Of a stretch of 64,000 bases of DNA, positions 51,477 through 60,095 are shown in pieces. Positions within the stretch are counted from its first letter, which is position 1. Each line of letters starts with the position of its first letter. The DNA comes from an uncultured Ruminiclostridium sp. (GTDB lineage: Bacteria > Bacillota > Clostridia > Oscillospirales > Ruminococcaceae), in the NCBI GenBank assembly GCA_947627695.1, contig CANQXF010000002.1, positions 62,001 through 126,000 of the forward strand, in the 5' to 3' direction. Made by a program: the position numbers and the translations under genes. The notes beneath the pieces were generated by a model. That model was not told where the DNA came from, did no database searches, and saw only the letters and a program-made list of their open reading frames with translations.

Positions 51477-52655
51477 TTACTTGCTCGTATCCATTATCGC
51501 TTTCACAAGATCTTCAGCGTACCATGTGCAGTCGCTGCGGTTGAAGATACCGAACAGCTCTCCGCTGCCGAAATGCGTGCCGTTGTCCCACCAGACGCAG
51601 GGAATGCCCGATTCCTCAGCGCGTCCGATGTACTTTGTCACCCACTTCACGTTCTCGGCGTATCTTGGGTTGGGAACGGTGGCAAAGTCGATTATCTTGT
51701 TCACCGAGCCGTATTCCGTGATGATAACGGGAATATCCTTCGATGTGAAATATTTGTCGATAAGGTCAAACGTCCAGTCTATCGACTGTCCCACCGAGTC
51801 GTCATACTCGAACAGGTTTCTTCCGTCCTCATAAGTGAAATCATAAGGAGTATAGGCGTGCAGGGAAATTATGATGTTAGGGTCGTCGGGTATCTCCAGC
51901 TCGCTCATTGTATTTTCCGCTACCGCCGCCGCAAAGGTGGTTATCAGCAGCGCTCTTGTGGAGTTGTTTCCGCCTGTCGCTCTCACTGTTTCAACGAACG
52001 CCTTGTTGAGTATGTTAAGCGCCTGACGTCCGTCCTCGGTGCCGCCGTTCCACTCGTTTTGCCCGCCTACGATACGGGGTTCGTTCAGTCCCTCGAACAA
52101 CAGCTTGTCGCCGTAGTTCTTGAAGTTCTCAGCAATTTGCGTCCACATCGCCTTATATTTGGGAAGAACGCTGTCCACGTCCGCCATTGTGGGCTTTATC
52201 CAGTCAGTCTCGTGATGGCAGTTGATGATAACGTACATATCGTTGTCAACAGCGTAGTTCACCACCTCGGTGACTCTCGCCATCCACTCTGCGTTTATCG
52301 TGTAGTCTGTCTCGTTGTCGAAATGCTTTTCCCAGGTCACTGGTATTCTTATAAGGTCAAACCCTGCCGCCGCCACAGCGTCTATCATCTCGTGGGTAGT
52401 AACGGGGTTTCCCCAGGAGGTTTCTCCGTCGGTGGCGTCAAATGTGTTGCCTAAGTTCCAGCCCGTTTTCATCTCAGCTACAAGCTCCTGAACGGACAGA
52501 CCTCTCATCTCGCCGTCATAGCTTTTTTCCTCCTCCTGAGGAGTAGAGCTTGCGGAGCTGTCACTGCTGTCCTGAGGATTTTGCTGTTCCGCCGCACAGC
52601 CGCTTATCAGCATTGCTCCCGCCATAAGCAGGGCGATAAGTTTGATTTTTTTCAT
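51477..52655 (-). CDS. GH5 cellulase/hemicellulase lipoprotein
   Basis: The 392-residue protein has a lipobox (LISGC), a short Ser-rich linker and a GH5 barrel. The barrel carries GWNLGNTFDA, FDLIRIPVTW, IINCHHE, the acid/base Glu in FEGLNEPR and the nucleophile Glu in IITEYGS. The GWNLGNTFDA start suggests subfamily 4 (endoglucanase, xyloglucanase or broad specificity); the subfamily is an inference. It is lipid-anchored like the GH9 and CE2 enzymes and has no carbohydrate-binding module or dockerin. AAGGAGGAATTTTTTAT precedes the ATG. Confidence 0.93.
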   Translation of the reverse strand: MKKIKLIALLMAGAMLISGCAAEQQNPQDSSDSSASSTPQEEEKSYDGEMRGLSVQELVAEMKTGWNLGNTFDATDGETSWGNPVTTHEMIDAVAAAGFDLIRIPVTWEKHFDNETDYTINAEWMARVTEVVNYAVDNDMYVIINCHHETDWIKPTMADVDSVLPKYKAMWTQIAENFKNYGDKLLFEGLNEPRIVGGQNEWNGGTEDGRQALNILNKAFVETVRATGGNNSTRALLITTFAAAVAENTMSELEIPDDPNIIISLHAYTPYDFTYEDGRNLFEYDDSVGQSIDWTFDLIDKYFTSKDIPVIITEYGSVNKIIDFATVPNPRYAENVKWVTKYIGRAEESGIPCVWWDNGTHFGSGELFGIFNRSDCTWYAEDLVKAIMDTSK

Positions 52656-52786
52656 ATAAAAAATTCCTCCTTGCGAAGTTATTTTTCTCTCCCTGATTTA
52701 TCTGCTTTGATTATAATTCTTTAAAATCATAAAAGATATTAAAATTTAACTATTTTTATCAGTATTTTGCTCTTAAGAAATCGTTC

Positions 52787-54862
52787 TCACAAATTTATCT
52801 CTAACTCAGCGCAGGGAGTTTGGCACAACTTTTCGCTCAATTCGTCAGGCTGGTGCGTTCCCGCATAAAGCAGACAGCGTCCGCTGACAGGCTTTCTCAC
52901 GCCGTTTTCGTCCACCACCGTGAATGCCTTGTCCCAAAGCGGGATCTGAACTTCAGCGCTCTCTCCCTTTTTCAGCACTATCCTCTTGAACCCGCACAGC
53001 GAAACGTTGGGAACGGCATATTCCGAGAAAATCTTGACGTAGACCTGAACCACTTCCTCGCAATCCCTGTCCCCCTCATTTTTCAGAGAAACAACCGCTT
53101 TTCCGTCCTCATAACGGAGCTTTTCACTTACGACCTTTGAGTAGCTCAGCCCGTACCCGAACGGGAACAGCACGTTATTTTCAGCATAGCGGTAAGTCCT
53201 GTTTTTCATTGAATAATCGGTGAAATCAGGCAGCTTTTCTGCGCTTTCGTAAAACGTGACAGGCAGCTTTCCCGACGGGGAGATGTCCCCGAACAAAATT
53301 TCCGCCAGCGCCTTTCCGCCCTCCGAGCCGGGGTACCAGACATGGAGAAGAGCGTCCGCCTCCGCCTCCGTGTTTACCGAGCTTCCTGCGGCGCAAACTA
53401 TGATAATGGGCTTTCCCGTTTCCTTTATCTTGCTTATCAGCGTCCTCTGGCTTTCAGGCAGACGCAGGTCGTTTTTGTCCCCAGAGGAAAATTCGTTTCC
53501 CGTATCTCCCTCTTCGCCCTCGATAGTGGCGTCAAGTCCCACGCAAAGCACCACCACGTCAGCCGCATTCGCCGCCGCCACAGCCTCAGCGTACCTGTCC
53601 CCCGCCATAGCAAGCCCCGATATTCTGTCCTTATACAGATGACAGCCCTCGGCGTAGATGACGCGCCCCTTGAACCTGTCCTGGATACCCGAAAGGAATG
53701 TGATATACCTGTCTGCGGTGCCGTTGTAGTTGCCCTCAAGCGCCGCCCTGCTGTCGCTGTTTGGACCTATGACGGCAAGGGTCTTTATTTTGCTTTCGTC
53801 AAGAGGAAGAATACCGTTGTTTTTAAGCAGCACCATCGCCCGCCTTGCGCAGTCAAGTGAAACCTCCTTATGCTCCTTGCAGGCGACTTTTTCATAGGGG
53901 ATATCAAAGTGCTTTTCCTCGTCGAACATTCCCAGCCTTATCCTTGTCCTCATCAGATGAACGCAGGCTTTGCGTATGTCCTCTTCGGTTATCTTTCCCT
54001 CCTGCAAAGCGGCAAGAAGATATGTATAGGTGCAGCCGCAGTTCACGTCGCAGCCCGCTTTCAGTGCCATTGCCGCCGATTCGGTGGGAGTCGTTGTAAT
54101 GCGATGGTGCATATGAAAGTCCTGTATCGCCCAGCAGTCGGAAACGAAGTACCCCTCAAATCCCCACTCTTTCAGCTTGTTCATCAGAAATTCACTTGCG
54201 CAGGAGGGCTCTCCGTTAACGCAGTTGTACGCCCCCATAACGCCCTCTACCTTGGCTTCCTTCACAAGCGCCTCAAATGCGGGAAGATAGGTTTCCTCCA
54301 TATCCTTGAGGGAAGCCTCGGCGTTGAACTCGTGGCGCAGGCTCTCAGGACCGCTGTGAACGGCAAAGTGTTTTGCGCAGGCGGCGGTTTTCAGCACATC
54401 GCCTTCACCCTGCAAGCCCCTGACGTAAGCCTTTCCGTTTTCAGCGGTAAGATACGGGTCTTCGCCGTAAGTCTCATGACCACGTCCCCACCGAGGGTCA
54501 CGGAAAATGTTGATATTCGGCGCCCATAAAGTGAGCCCCTTGTAAATATCCCTGTCGCCGTAATCGACGTATGCGTTGTACTTTGCTCTTGTTTCGTCAG
54601 CGGTTATCTCCCCCGCTTTTTTTACACGTTCGGTATCGAACATCGCCGCCATTCCCACAGCCTGAGGGAACATCGTGGCTATCCCTGACCGAGCCAGGCC
54701 GTGAAGCCCCTCGTTCCACCAGTTGTAAGCGGGAACGCCCAGCCTGTCTATCGCGGTAGCGTCATAGCGCAGTTGCCCCGCCATTTCCTCCAGAGTCATT
54801 TCGCTTACCAGCGCTTCCGCCCTTTCCTGCGGGGAAAGAGCCTTGTCAAGATACTTTTTCAT
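52787..54862 (-). CDS. GH3 beta-glucosidase or beta-xylosidase
   Basis: The 691-residue protein has the GH3 N-terminal barrel with RWGRGHETYGEDPYLT and the nucleophile Asp in GYFVSDCWAIQDFHMHH. An alpha/beta sandwich with GDKNDLRLPESQRTLI follows, and then a C-terminal fibronectin III-like domain. There is no signal peptide, so it is cytoplasmic and cleaves imported oligosaccharides. The SDCWA form of the nucleophile loop is commoner in beta-xylosidases than in SDW-type beta-glucosidases, so xylosidase or mixed activity is possible. AGGAGAGAAATT precedes the ATG at 54862. Confidence 0.93.
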   Translation of the reverse strand: MKKYLDKALSPQERAEALVSEMTLEEMAGQLRYDATAIDRLGVPAYNWWNEGLHGLARSGIATMFPQAVGMAAMFDTERVKKAGEITADETRAKYNAYVDYGDRDIYKGLTLWAPNINIFRDPRWGRGHETYGEDPYLTAENGKAYVRGLQGEGDVLKTAACAKHFAVHSGPESLRHEFNAEASLKDMEETYLPAFEALVKEAKVEGVMGAYNCVNGEPSCASEFLMNKLKEWGFEGYFVSDCWAIQDFHMHHRITTTPTESAAMALKAGCDVNCGCTYTYLLAALQEGKITEEDIRKACVHLMRTRIRLGMFDEEKHFDIPYEKVACKEHKEVSLDCARRAMVLLKNNGILPLDESKIKTLAVIGPNSDSRAALEGNYNGTADRYITFLSGIQDRFKGRVIYAEGCHLYKDRISGLAMAGDRYAEAVAAANAADVVVLCVGLDATIEGEEGDTGNEFSSGDKNDLRLPESQRTLISKIKETGKPIIIVCAAGSSVNTEAEADALLHVWYPGSEGGKALAEILFGDISPSGKLPVTFYESAEKLPDFTDYSMKNRTYRYAENNVLFPFGYGLSYSKVVSEKLRYEDGKAVVSLKNEGDRDCEEVVQVYVKIFSEYAVPNVSLCGFKRIVLKKGESAEVQIPLWDKAFTVVDENGVRKPVSGRCLLYAGTHQPDELSEKLCQTPCAELEINL

Positions 54863-54942
54863 AATTTCTCTCCTGTCTGAAGATTGATCTTTGATTTGAT
54901 TATACACTATATTTTGTCAGAACGCAACAGGAAAAAGCAATT

Positions 54943-55197
54943 TCACTCCTTTTCCTCGGTAAGCTCCTCCATAGTCACGCCCAGCAGCTTTGCAAAGGCT
55001 TTCAGCTCAATGTCCGTGACAAAGCGCTGTCCGCTTTCGATCCGCTGGACTGCGTTTTTGTCGATGTCAATGCCCATAAGCTGCATTTTGTCCGCCAGCG
55101 CCCGCTGAGAATTTGGCTTTTTCATCAGCCTGCGAAGCCGCGCGATATTCTCGCCGCAAATATTGTTTCTGCCGCCGTTTGCCTTGTTTTTATACAT
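54943..55197 (-). CDS. XRE-family repressor, divergent from a lipoprotein gene
   Basis: The 84-residue protein has a compact helix-turn-helix (SQRALADKMQLMGIDIDKNAVQRIE) and a C-terminal helix ending LLGVTMEELTEEKE. The ATG at 55197 is used since longer starts would run back through the operator at 55220-55238. The ribosome site (GGGGGC) is weak. Two near-identical 19-base palindromes lie in the divergent promoter region, so this protein very probably represses the lipoprotein gene and itself. Confidence 0.88.
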   Translation of the reverse strand: MYKNKANGGRNNICGENIARLRRLMKKPNSQRALADKMQLMGIDIDKNAVQRIESGQRFVTDIELKAFAKLLGVTMEELTEEKE

Positions 55198-55219
55198 AAA
55201 TTTTGCCCCCGCATTTTGT

Positions 55220-55291
55220 TGACATTTACTGATTGTCATATTTATTATCATATGATATAATAAAAAGAAAAATGACATTTAGTAAATGTCA
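55220..55291. promoter_or_regulatory. Two 19-bp operators in the divergent promoter
   Basis: TGACATTTAGTAAATGTCA (55273-55291) is a perfect palindrome around one base. TGACATTTACTGATTGTCA (55220-55238) has the same arms and length, with mismatches inside. They bracket the consensus promoter at 55233-55261: one covers its -35 box and the other lies just after its start site. This is a classical repression arrangement. Confidence 0.75.
55233..55261 (+). promoter_or_regulatory. Promoter of the lipoprotein gene
   Basis: TTGTCA (55233-55238) and a perfect TATAAT (55256-55261) have 17-base spacing; the -35 box lies within the upstream operator. Confidence 0.8.
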
Positions 55292-55312
55292 AAATTTAGG
55301 AGGACATATAAT

Positions 55313-56758
55313 ATGAAAAGAAAAATTAGGGGCTTGATTGCCTGTTTGCTGGCTTGTGCTGTGACACTGTCGTCAACAGCCTGCGCAGGAGGGGAGAACG
55401 GCGGAGGTTCACAGAGTGAGGGGAGCGCTTCTGCTTCTTCCTCGTCCGAAAAAACCGAGGAAAGCAAGGAACAGTCGGAGGAGAAAACCGATAAGCCTGA
55501 AAAAACGACTCAGAAAGAGCACAAGCCCGCAGAAGATGATGCAACGATAGAAGAAACGGTCCTGGTAGATGAAAAGGACGTTAAGATAACCGCAACAGGT
55601 ATCTCCTATTCGGATTATGACGTGGAGATCAGCATGGTAATTGAAAATAACAGCGATCAGGATCTCAGTTTCATAACAGGCTCGATAAGTCACAGCATAA
55701 ATTCCGTAAACGGCTATATGATCTCTGACGGATATATAAACGCCGATGTGTCGGCAGGGAAAAAGTCGAATGAAAAGATGAGCATAAGTCGGAACAGTCT
55801 GGCTTTGATGGGAATAACACAGATAGCTGACATAGAGATCAGCTTTGTGATAGAAGACGAGGACAATGAGGATTATCTTATCACAAAGCCTGCACAGATA
55901 AAAACGTCAGCGTTTGATAGCCATGACTATTCCAAGGATTATTACGCACAGGCTCTTTCCGACGGCACGTTCGGGGCGGACTATGACGTAAAAATCGACA
56001 GCTTCAGCGAGGAAAAGCTGTTTGACGACAGCGGAATAAGCCTTATATCTCAGGCTTATGTGACCAATTCATCCGATGAAATGATGTTGATGCTTGAATT
56101 TGAAAACACGTCAGATCAGCAGATATATGTGGGCGTAAAAAATATTTCGGTAAGCGGACTTAATGTTTACTCGTCACTCTGGGCATCCCAGACTATAACT
56201 CCCGGAAAGCGTGGAATTATAGGCATAGTCCCCTCTGATACCGTAGATGATTATGTTTGGGAAGCCTTTGGAATAGACAGCTTTACAGACATCGGATTTT
56301 CACTCTTAGGAATAGACGAACAAGATAATGAACTGTTTGAATCCGAAAAAATATACGTTTCAGGCGGCGACAGTCAGTCGTTGGATATGTCAGGCACCGA
56401 GGTGTATAACGAGGACGGGATAAAGGTGATTTGCAAAGGAATTTTTCCCGACCCGTCAGATTACAGCGATGATGTACATATTTTGTTTTATGCAGAAAAC
56501 GGTTATTCTAAGGACATAAAAATAGATGCTGATTATGATTCGGTTTACGTCAACGATTTTTCAAATGACTTCAGTTGCTACGGTGCAAACATTCCGTCGG
56601 GCGATAATGCAGTCTTTGAATTGAACCTTTGGGACAGTTCCCTTGAGGACAACGATATAACTGACATTTCGGAAATAACATCTGTTGAAATGCAGCTTGA
56701 AATAAAGGATACAAAATATAACGACATAGCGCAGCCTAAGGTGAGCATTGATTTTTGA
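55313..56758 (+). CDS. Putative lipoprotein with three repeated beta domains
   Basis: The 481-residue protein has a lipobox (STAC near residue 22) and a Ser/Glu/Lys-rich linker to about 80. Three related beta-rich segments of about 120 residues follow. Each has an ISYSDYDVEISMVIENNSDQ-like strand pattern; the second is marked by MMLMLEFENTSDQQIYVG and the third by VHILFYAENGYSKDIKI. They resemble the extracellular Ig-like domains of DUF4352/DUF5067-type lipoproteins, without a sure assignment. AGGAGGACATATAAT precedes the ATG at 55313. Expression is under the paired operators and the divergent XRE protein. Confidence 0.82.
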   Translation: MKRKIRGLIACLLACAVTLSSTACAGGENGGGSQSEGSASASSSSEKTEESKEQSEEKTDKPEKTTQKEHKPAEDDATIEETVLVDEKDVKITATGISYSDYDVEISMVIENNSDQDLSFITGSISHSINSVNGYMISDGYINADVSAGKKSNEKMSISRNSLALMGITQIADIEISFVIEDEDNEDYLITKPAQIKTSAFDSHDYSKDYYAQALSDGTFGADYDVKIDSFSEEKLFDDSGISLISQAYVTNSSDEMMLMLEFENTSDQQIYVGVKNISVSGLNVYSSLWASQTITPGKRGIIGIVPSDTVDDYVWEAFGIDSFTDIGFSLLGIDEQDNELFESEKIYVSGGDSQSLDMSGTEVYNEDGIKVICKGIFPDPSDYSDDVHILFYAENGYSKDIKIDADYDSVYVNDFSNDFSCYGANIPSGDNAVFELNLWDSSLEDNDITDISEITSVEMQLEIKDTKYNDIAQPKVSIDF

Positions 56759-56762
56759 CCTG

Positions 56763-56790
56763 AAAAAGCCCCGTATATACGGGGCTTTTT
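56763..56790 (+). terminator. Terminator of the lipoprotein gene
   Basis: AAAAAGCCCCGTA and TACGGGGCTTTTT form a perfect stem around two bases, right after the stop codon. Confidence 0.92.
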
Positions 56791-56830
56791 GCTTTTCCAA
56801 AAAATGTCTCAACAAAATTCTCAAAATCCA

Positions 56831-56859
56831 TTGACAAATAAATTCAAATGTGTTATAAT
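56831..56859 (+). promoter_or_regulatory. Perfect SigmaA promoter of tRNA-fMet
   Basis: TTGACA (56831-56836) and TATAAT (56854-56859) have 17-base spacing and lie 38 bases before the tRNA. Confidence 0.9.
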
Positions 56860-56897
56860 TACTCCTTGCCAGACTAAAGAAAGGCAAGAGTAATTAT

Positions 56898-56972
<75 letters not shown>

Positions 56973-56977
56973 AACGT

Positions 56978-57029
56978 AAACCGCCTATTCAAGCCATTTG
57001 TGGTTTTGAATAGGCGGTTTATTTTTATG
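56978..57029. terminator. Terminator between tRNA-fMet and the integrase
   Basis: AAACCGCCTATTCAA pairs with TTGAATAGGCGGTTT around 13 bases and leads to ATTTTTATG. It can end both the tRNA transcript and the leftward integrase transcript. A diverged copy with compensatory base changes lies at 61934-61985. Confidence 0.85.
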
Positions 57030-57041
57030 CAATTTTAGCAA

Positions 57042-57063
57042 TTTGTTCAACGTTTGTTCAACA
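57042..57063. repeat. Left integrase arm-site repeats
   Basis: Two GTTCAAC heptamers in a 22-base segment are identical to 61557-61578 and lie at the integrase stop, near attL. Their position is that expected of integrase arm-binding sites. Confidence 0.6.
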
Positions 57064-57074
57064 CTCTAATATTT

Positions 57075-58253
57075 TTAGGCTTTTTTCAGAATTGTTTCGG
57101 TTAAAATCGAAACGCTTTTTTTATCAGCGTTTGCAAGAACGTGAGCATAAATGTTTGTAGTGGTCGAAGGTGAGGAGTGACCGAGCCTCCCCGCAACCGA
57201 AACGACGTCAACGCCTTCGTGAATCAGCAACGAAGTCATAGTGTGGCGGAAAATGTGAGGGTTTAAGTGTGGAAGTCCATAACGTTCAGAAAACCGACGT
57301 AACCAAACGTTTATGCTGTCTGGGTGCATAGGAGCGCCGTTGTCCTGCTGAAACACAAAGTCTGACCTAATACCTTTTTCAAAATTTATCCTCATTTGCT
57401 CGATTTTGTAACGGTGTAAAAGGTTCATTACGTTTTCAGGCAGTGAAATATGACGGGTGCTTTTTTGAGTTTTGGGTGAAGTTTCGTAAACGCCTCTATC
57501 AGCAGAATAAAGCACGTTGTTACAAATAAAAATTTCACAGTTTTGAAAATCGATATTTTCCCATTTCAGACCTAAAATTTCCCCTCGCCGAGCGCCTGAA
57601 AAAACAAACAAATTGATTAAGGCTTGCCATTTAGGAGGCTCGCTTTCAAGCGCTTTGAGAACGGCTTGAATCTCGTCAATTTGAAGACACTTAACTTCTT
57701 TTCGCTCGACTTTTGGCGGGAGCGCTCTTTCAGCTGGGTTAAACGGAATAATTTGCTCTCGAACGGCGTTTTCAAGAATCACGGAAATGAGGCGGTGATA
57801 TTCCAAAACCGTTTTTGGCGATAGCTTTCCGCCCGTTTTTTCGTTCAGATTTTCGGTTTGCAAATATTCATAAAAACGGTTCAAATGCCGTGCGCTAATT
57901 TCATTGAGACGCAAATAACCTAATTTTTCGTTTATCCGTTTTAGTAGAGAATCATATCTAATCTTCGTCGAATGTTTCAAACCCCGCTGTTCTTTTAAGC
58001 TTATGACGTATTCCGAATAAGCCCCAAAACGCTGACGGCTATCGGAAATTCGACCTTCACGAACCAAAGTTTCAAATCGTGCAGCCGCCTTTTCTGCCTC
58101 TTTCCGTGCGTGCTTTTCTGACCATTCCGCCTTTTTCTTGAGTGACATTGTGTGAACTATCTGTTTTCCGCAACCGTCTCGCCCCGTTGAAATTCTAATC
58201 AAAAACGAGGTTATTTGACCGTTTTTGTTTCGCCTTACAGTAATGTTCGCCAT
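57075..58253 (-). CDS. int: Tyrosine integrase of the tRNA-fMet element
   Basis: The 392-residue protein is a complete phage-type tyrosine recombinase. It has an N-terminal arm-binding domain (about 1-70), a SAM-like core-binding domain (about 75-175) and a catalytic domain. The catalytic residues are Arg in SGARRGEIL, Lys in SPKTQKSTR, His and Arg in HIFRHTMTS, His in LGHSSPSTTT, and Tyr in NIYAHV. It integrates and excises the element at tRNA-fMet. The ATG overlaps the repressor stop by one base (TAATG), so the two are co-expressed. It ends toward attL. Confidence 0.95.
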   Translation of the reverse strand: MANITVRRNKNGQITSFLIRISTGRDGCGKQIVHTMSLKKKAEWSEKHARKEAEKAAARFETLVREGRISDSRQRFGAYSEYVISLKEQRGLKHSTKIRYDSLLKRINEKLGYLRLNEISARHLNRFYEYLQTENLNEKTGGKLSPKTVLEYHRLISVILENAVREQIIPFNPAERALPPKVERKEVKCLQIDEIQAVLKALESEPPKWQALINLFVFSGARRGEILGLKWENIDFQNCEIFICNNVLYSADRGVYETSPKTQKSTRHISLPENVMNLLHRYKIEQMRINFEKGIRSDFVFQQDNGAPMHPDSINVWLRRFSERYGLPHLNPHIFRHTMTSLLIHEGVDVVSVAGRLGHSSPSTTTNIYAHVLANADKKSVSILTETILKKA

Positions 58254-58822
58254 TATTTTTTGTCCTCCTTTTTGTTATCAAATTCTTTTTGTGCGTCTTT
58301 TTTCAAATCTTTCAAAATGTCAAGAAAAACATTTTGAACATTCCACAAAAGAAACGAATTGTTCGCTATTTCCTCGTCCTCCCACTCCGAGCTTGAGGGA
58401 GTTATAAAACGAGACGACAAATAAATAAGCTTTGCAAATTGTTCGTGACAAACGATTTTTTCAAAAGTTTCAAGCGGCATAACGCCGTATTTCAAAAAAT
58501 GAGTAAAACCAAGGTTTTGAATCGATTCCGCTGTTTTTTCATTTTTAAACCCCAGAATTGTACCAGCAAGAGCAGTGTCGATGTCTTGCGTATGAAAGGG
58601 GCTTTGATTTAACAAATAATCAGTGCTTACACCGAAAACTCTTGAAATGTCAACAAGGGTGTAGACGTCAGGAATATTTCCCTTACAGATTCTTGAAATC
58701 GTAGGTTCAGATATTTTCAATTCTACGCTGAGGCTTTTTTGATTAAGGTCTTTTTCCTTTAGGAGTTCTTTGAGCCGTTCTGAAAAGGCGTCGCTAATTA
58801 GATTTTTTTCAACTTCTTTCAT
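58253..58822 (-). CDS. CI-like XRE repressor of the element
   Basis: The 189-residue protein has an N-terminal helix-turn-helix (LNQKSLSVELKISEPTISRICK at about 32-53) and a C-terminal region of about 110 residues that I do not recognise. There is no LexA-type peptidase motif, so induction must differ from SOS cleavage. AAAGGAAACAAA precedes the ATG at 58822, and a longer in-frame start is less well placed. It is divergent from the excisionase-like operon, with AATTTCAAAAAAT repeats in between, and is co-transcribed with the integrase. Confidence 0.85.
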   Translation of the reverse strand: MKEVEKNLISDAFSERLKELLKEKDLNQKSLSVELKISEPTISRICKGNIPDVYTLVDISRVFGVSTDYLLNQSPFHTQDIDTALAGTILGFKNEKTAESIQNLGFTHFLKYGVMPLETFEKIVCHEQFAKLIYLSSRFITPSSSEWEDEEIANNSFLLWNVQNVFLDILKDLKKDAQKEFDNKKEDKK

Positions 58823-58835
58823 TTTGTTTCCTTTC

Positions 58836-58879
58836 AATTTCAAAAAATGGAATTTCTTACTTTTAAAATTTCAAAAAAT
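58836..58879. promoter_or_regulatory. Putative repressor operators of the element
   Basis: The 13-base word AATTTCAAAAAAT occurs at 58836-58848 and 58867-58879, 31 bases apart (three helical turns), just upstream of the repressor. Related GAAATTT sequence lies near the rightward promoter. This suits cooperative binding on one face of DNA. Confidence 0.5.
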
Positions 58880-58909
58880 ATAAAAATCTTATATATGTTG
58901 AAATACGTA

Positions 58910-58938
58910 TTGACAAAGAATTATATAAAAACTATAAT
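58910..58938 (+). promoter_or_regulatory. Perfect SigmaA promoter of the element's rightward operon
   Basis: TTGACA (58910-58915) and TATAAT (58933-58938) are separated by 17 bases. It drives the excisionase-like and Rep-like genes and is the likely target of the repressor. Confidence 0.85.
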
Positions 58939-59006
58939 TATTTTAACAAATTAAATGAAATTTGTCAATAGCAAAATTTTAAAAAATGAAAGGAAATTAA
59001 ATTAAA

Positions 59007-59183
59007 ATGGTTAACGACAACGAAAAAGTTTTTATGACGATTAACGAAATAGGAAGAAAAGGGATTTTACCGACGACAGCGCTCCGCCGCTTAGTAAAGG
59101 AGGAAAAAATCCAAGTAGTCAAAATTGGCTCGAGGCAATACATCAACTATCCTGAACTGAAAAAATCGTTAAACATCGAATAA
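59007..59183 (+). CDS. Excisionase-like small DNA-binding protein
   Basis: The 58-residue protein has the winged-helix pattern of excisionase/MerR-like proteins (FMTINEIGRKGILPTTALRR, then IQVVKIGSRQYINYPEL). AAAGGAAATTAAATTAAA precedes the ATG. It is the first gene after the element's rightward promoter, the usual place for an excisionase or its activator. It may help the integrase during excision; that is inferred from fold and position. Confidence 0.7.
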   Translation: MVNDNEKVFMTINEIGRKGILPTTALRRLVKEEKIQVVKIGSRQYINYPELKKSLNIE

Positions 59184-59193
59184 TTAAATATCT

Positions 59194-59616
59194 ATGATTC
59201 TGTATTCGTTAGAGATTTTCGCAACGGGCTTTTCCGAGAAAGAGGCGCTCTGCCTTTGCGAAATGTTTAGATATCACGCAACAAAAAACCGTTGCAGTTG
59301 GTTTTTGACTTTTTCTAACACTCAAAGCCGAGGCGCAAAGCTGACAGCGGAACGGCTCGGAAAAGTCGGTCGACCGCAAAAAATAGTAATCGGCAAGAAG
59401 GTCGCCCCCCACGTCCACGTCGGCGTTACGGGGAATCTGGCTCACAAAACCGTTTCGGACATTCAGTTCGCCCTTGAAAAAAAAGGAACTCCCTCGAGAA
59501 TCGTTTCAAAAGGCGACCTCGACGGTTCTCACGGACAAAATTATATAAAATACTGTTTTAAACAATCTACTTTTTACCGTCAAGGTGGTGAAAATCGATT
59601 TTTCCCGCCTCAATAA
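59194..59616 (+). CDS. HUH-endonuclease Rep-like protein without helicase
   Basis: The 140-residue protein shows the three motifs of rolling-circle Rep nucleases. These are a motif I-like WFLTFSN near residue 36, the HUH pair in APHVHVGV near 71, and a tyrosine motif NYIKYCFKQ near 116-124. No helicase domain follows. Such enzymes nick one DNA strand through a Tyr-phosphate bond to start replication. It lacks a strong ribosome site and may depend on coupling to the preceding gene. An AT-rich repeat region lies just downstream and could be its origin. The HUH assignment is by motif only and needs structure comparison. Confidence 0.65.
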   Translation: MILYSLEIFATGFSEKEALCLCEMFRYHATKNRCSWFLTFSNTQSRGAKLTAERLGKVGRPQKIVIGKKVAPHVHVGVTGNLAHKTVSDIQFALEKKGTPSRIVSKGDLDGSHGQNYIKYCFKQSTFYRQGGENRFFPPQ

Positions 59617-59627
59617 TTCGATAATTA

Positions 59628-59770
59628 TTTTGTTAAAATTTAAAAACGGTAAAGCCTAAAAAGGCGTTATTAAAAGGCGTTTTTGTTAAAATTTGAAAAG
59701 GTAACGTCGTATTATTAATTAAAATATATATAATTATTATATATTATATATTATAAAATTCACTATGAAA
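59628..59770. other. Putative replication origin: direct repeats and AT-rich tract
   Basis: TTTTGTTAAAATTT followed by a purine run and GGTAA occurs at 59628-59652 and 59681-59704, 53 bases apart. AAGGCGTT repeats lie between them. A nearly pure AT tract of about 60 bases follows. With the Rep-like gene immediately upstream, this looks like an origin with an unwinding element; it also acts as leader of the next operon. Confidence 0.45.
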
Positions 59771-59783
59771 AGGAGGTGAGATT

Positions 59784-60095
59784 TTGACACTTTTTGAACT
59801 TCGAAAAGAGGATTTTAGTTTTCGGGTTTACGAACTTGTAAAAGCGTCGCTCGCTGTGCAAGATGAACGCATTGTAGAAATTTTGAGGCTTGACAACTAT
59901 AAAACCCAAAAAAGCAAGTTTGTCCTTGTCAAGAAGAAAAACCACGAATCGAAAGGGTCTTTCCGTGTTTCGACAAAAAGCTACGTAATTCCGCTTGAGG
60001 ACGCTGTTTTTTTTACAAGCTGGATAGCCAACGACAGCCCACTCGCAAAAATAAATTATATGAGCGATAAAAAAGAAACGGAGGACAACGAATGA
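59784..60095 (+). CDS. Hypothetical element protein, 103 residues
   Basis: I do not recognise this protein. It has an alpha/beta look, with KSKFVLVKKKNHESKG and FRVSTKSYVIPLEDAV as the clearest segments, and a charged C-terminus. It starts with TTG behind a perfect AAAGGAGGTGAG site. Its stop overlaps the TerS-like start by four bases. It could be a single-strand-binding or replication accessory protein by position, but no sequence feature proves this. Confidence 0.7.
   Translation: MTLFELRKEDFSFRVYELVKASLAVQDERIVEILRLDNYKTQKSKFVLVKKKNHESKGSFRVSTKSYVIPLEDAVFFTSWIANDSPLAKINYMSDKKETEDNE

Noticed and set aside
51357-52454. Reading frame of 365 codons antisense to GH5
   Set aside because: It mirrors the GH5 gene, which has signal peptide, motifs and ribosome site; the antisense frame has none.
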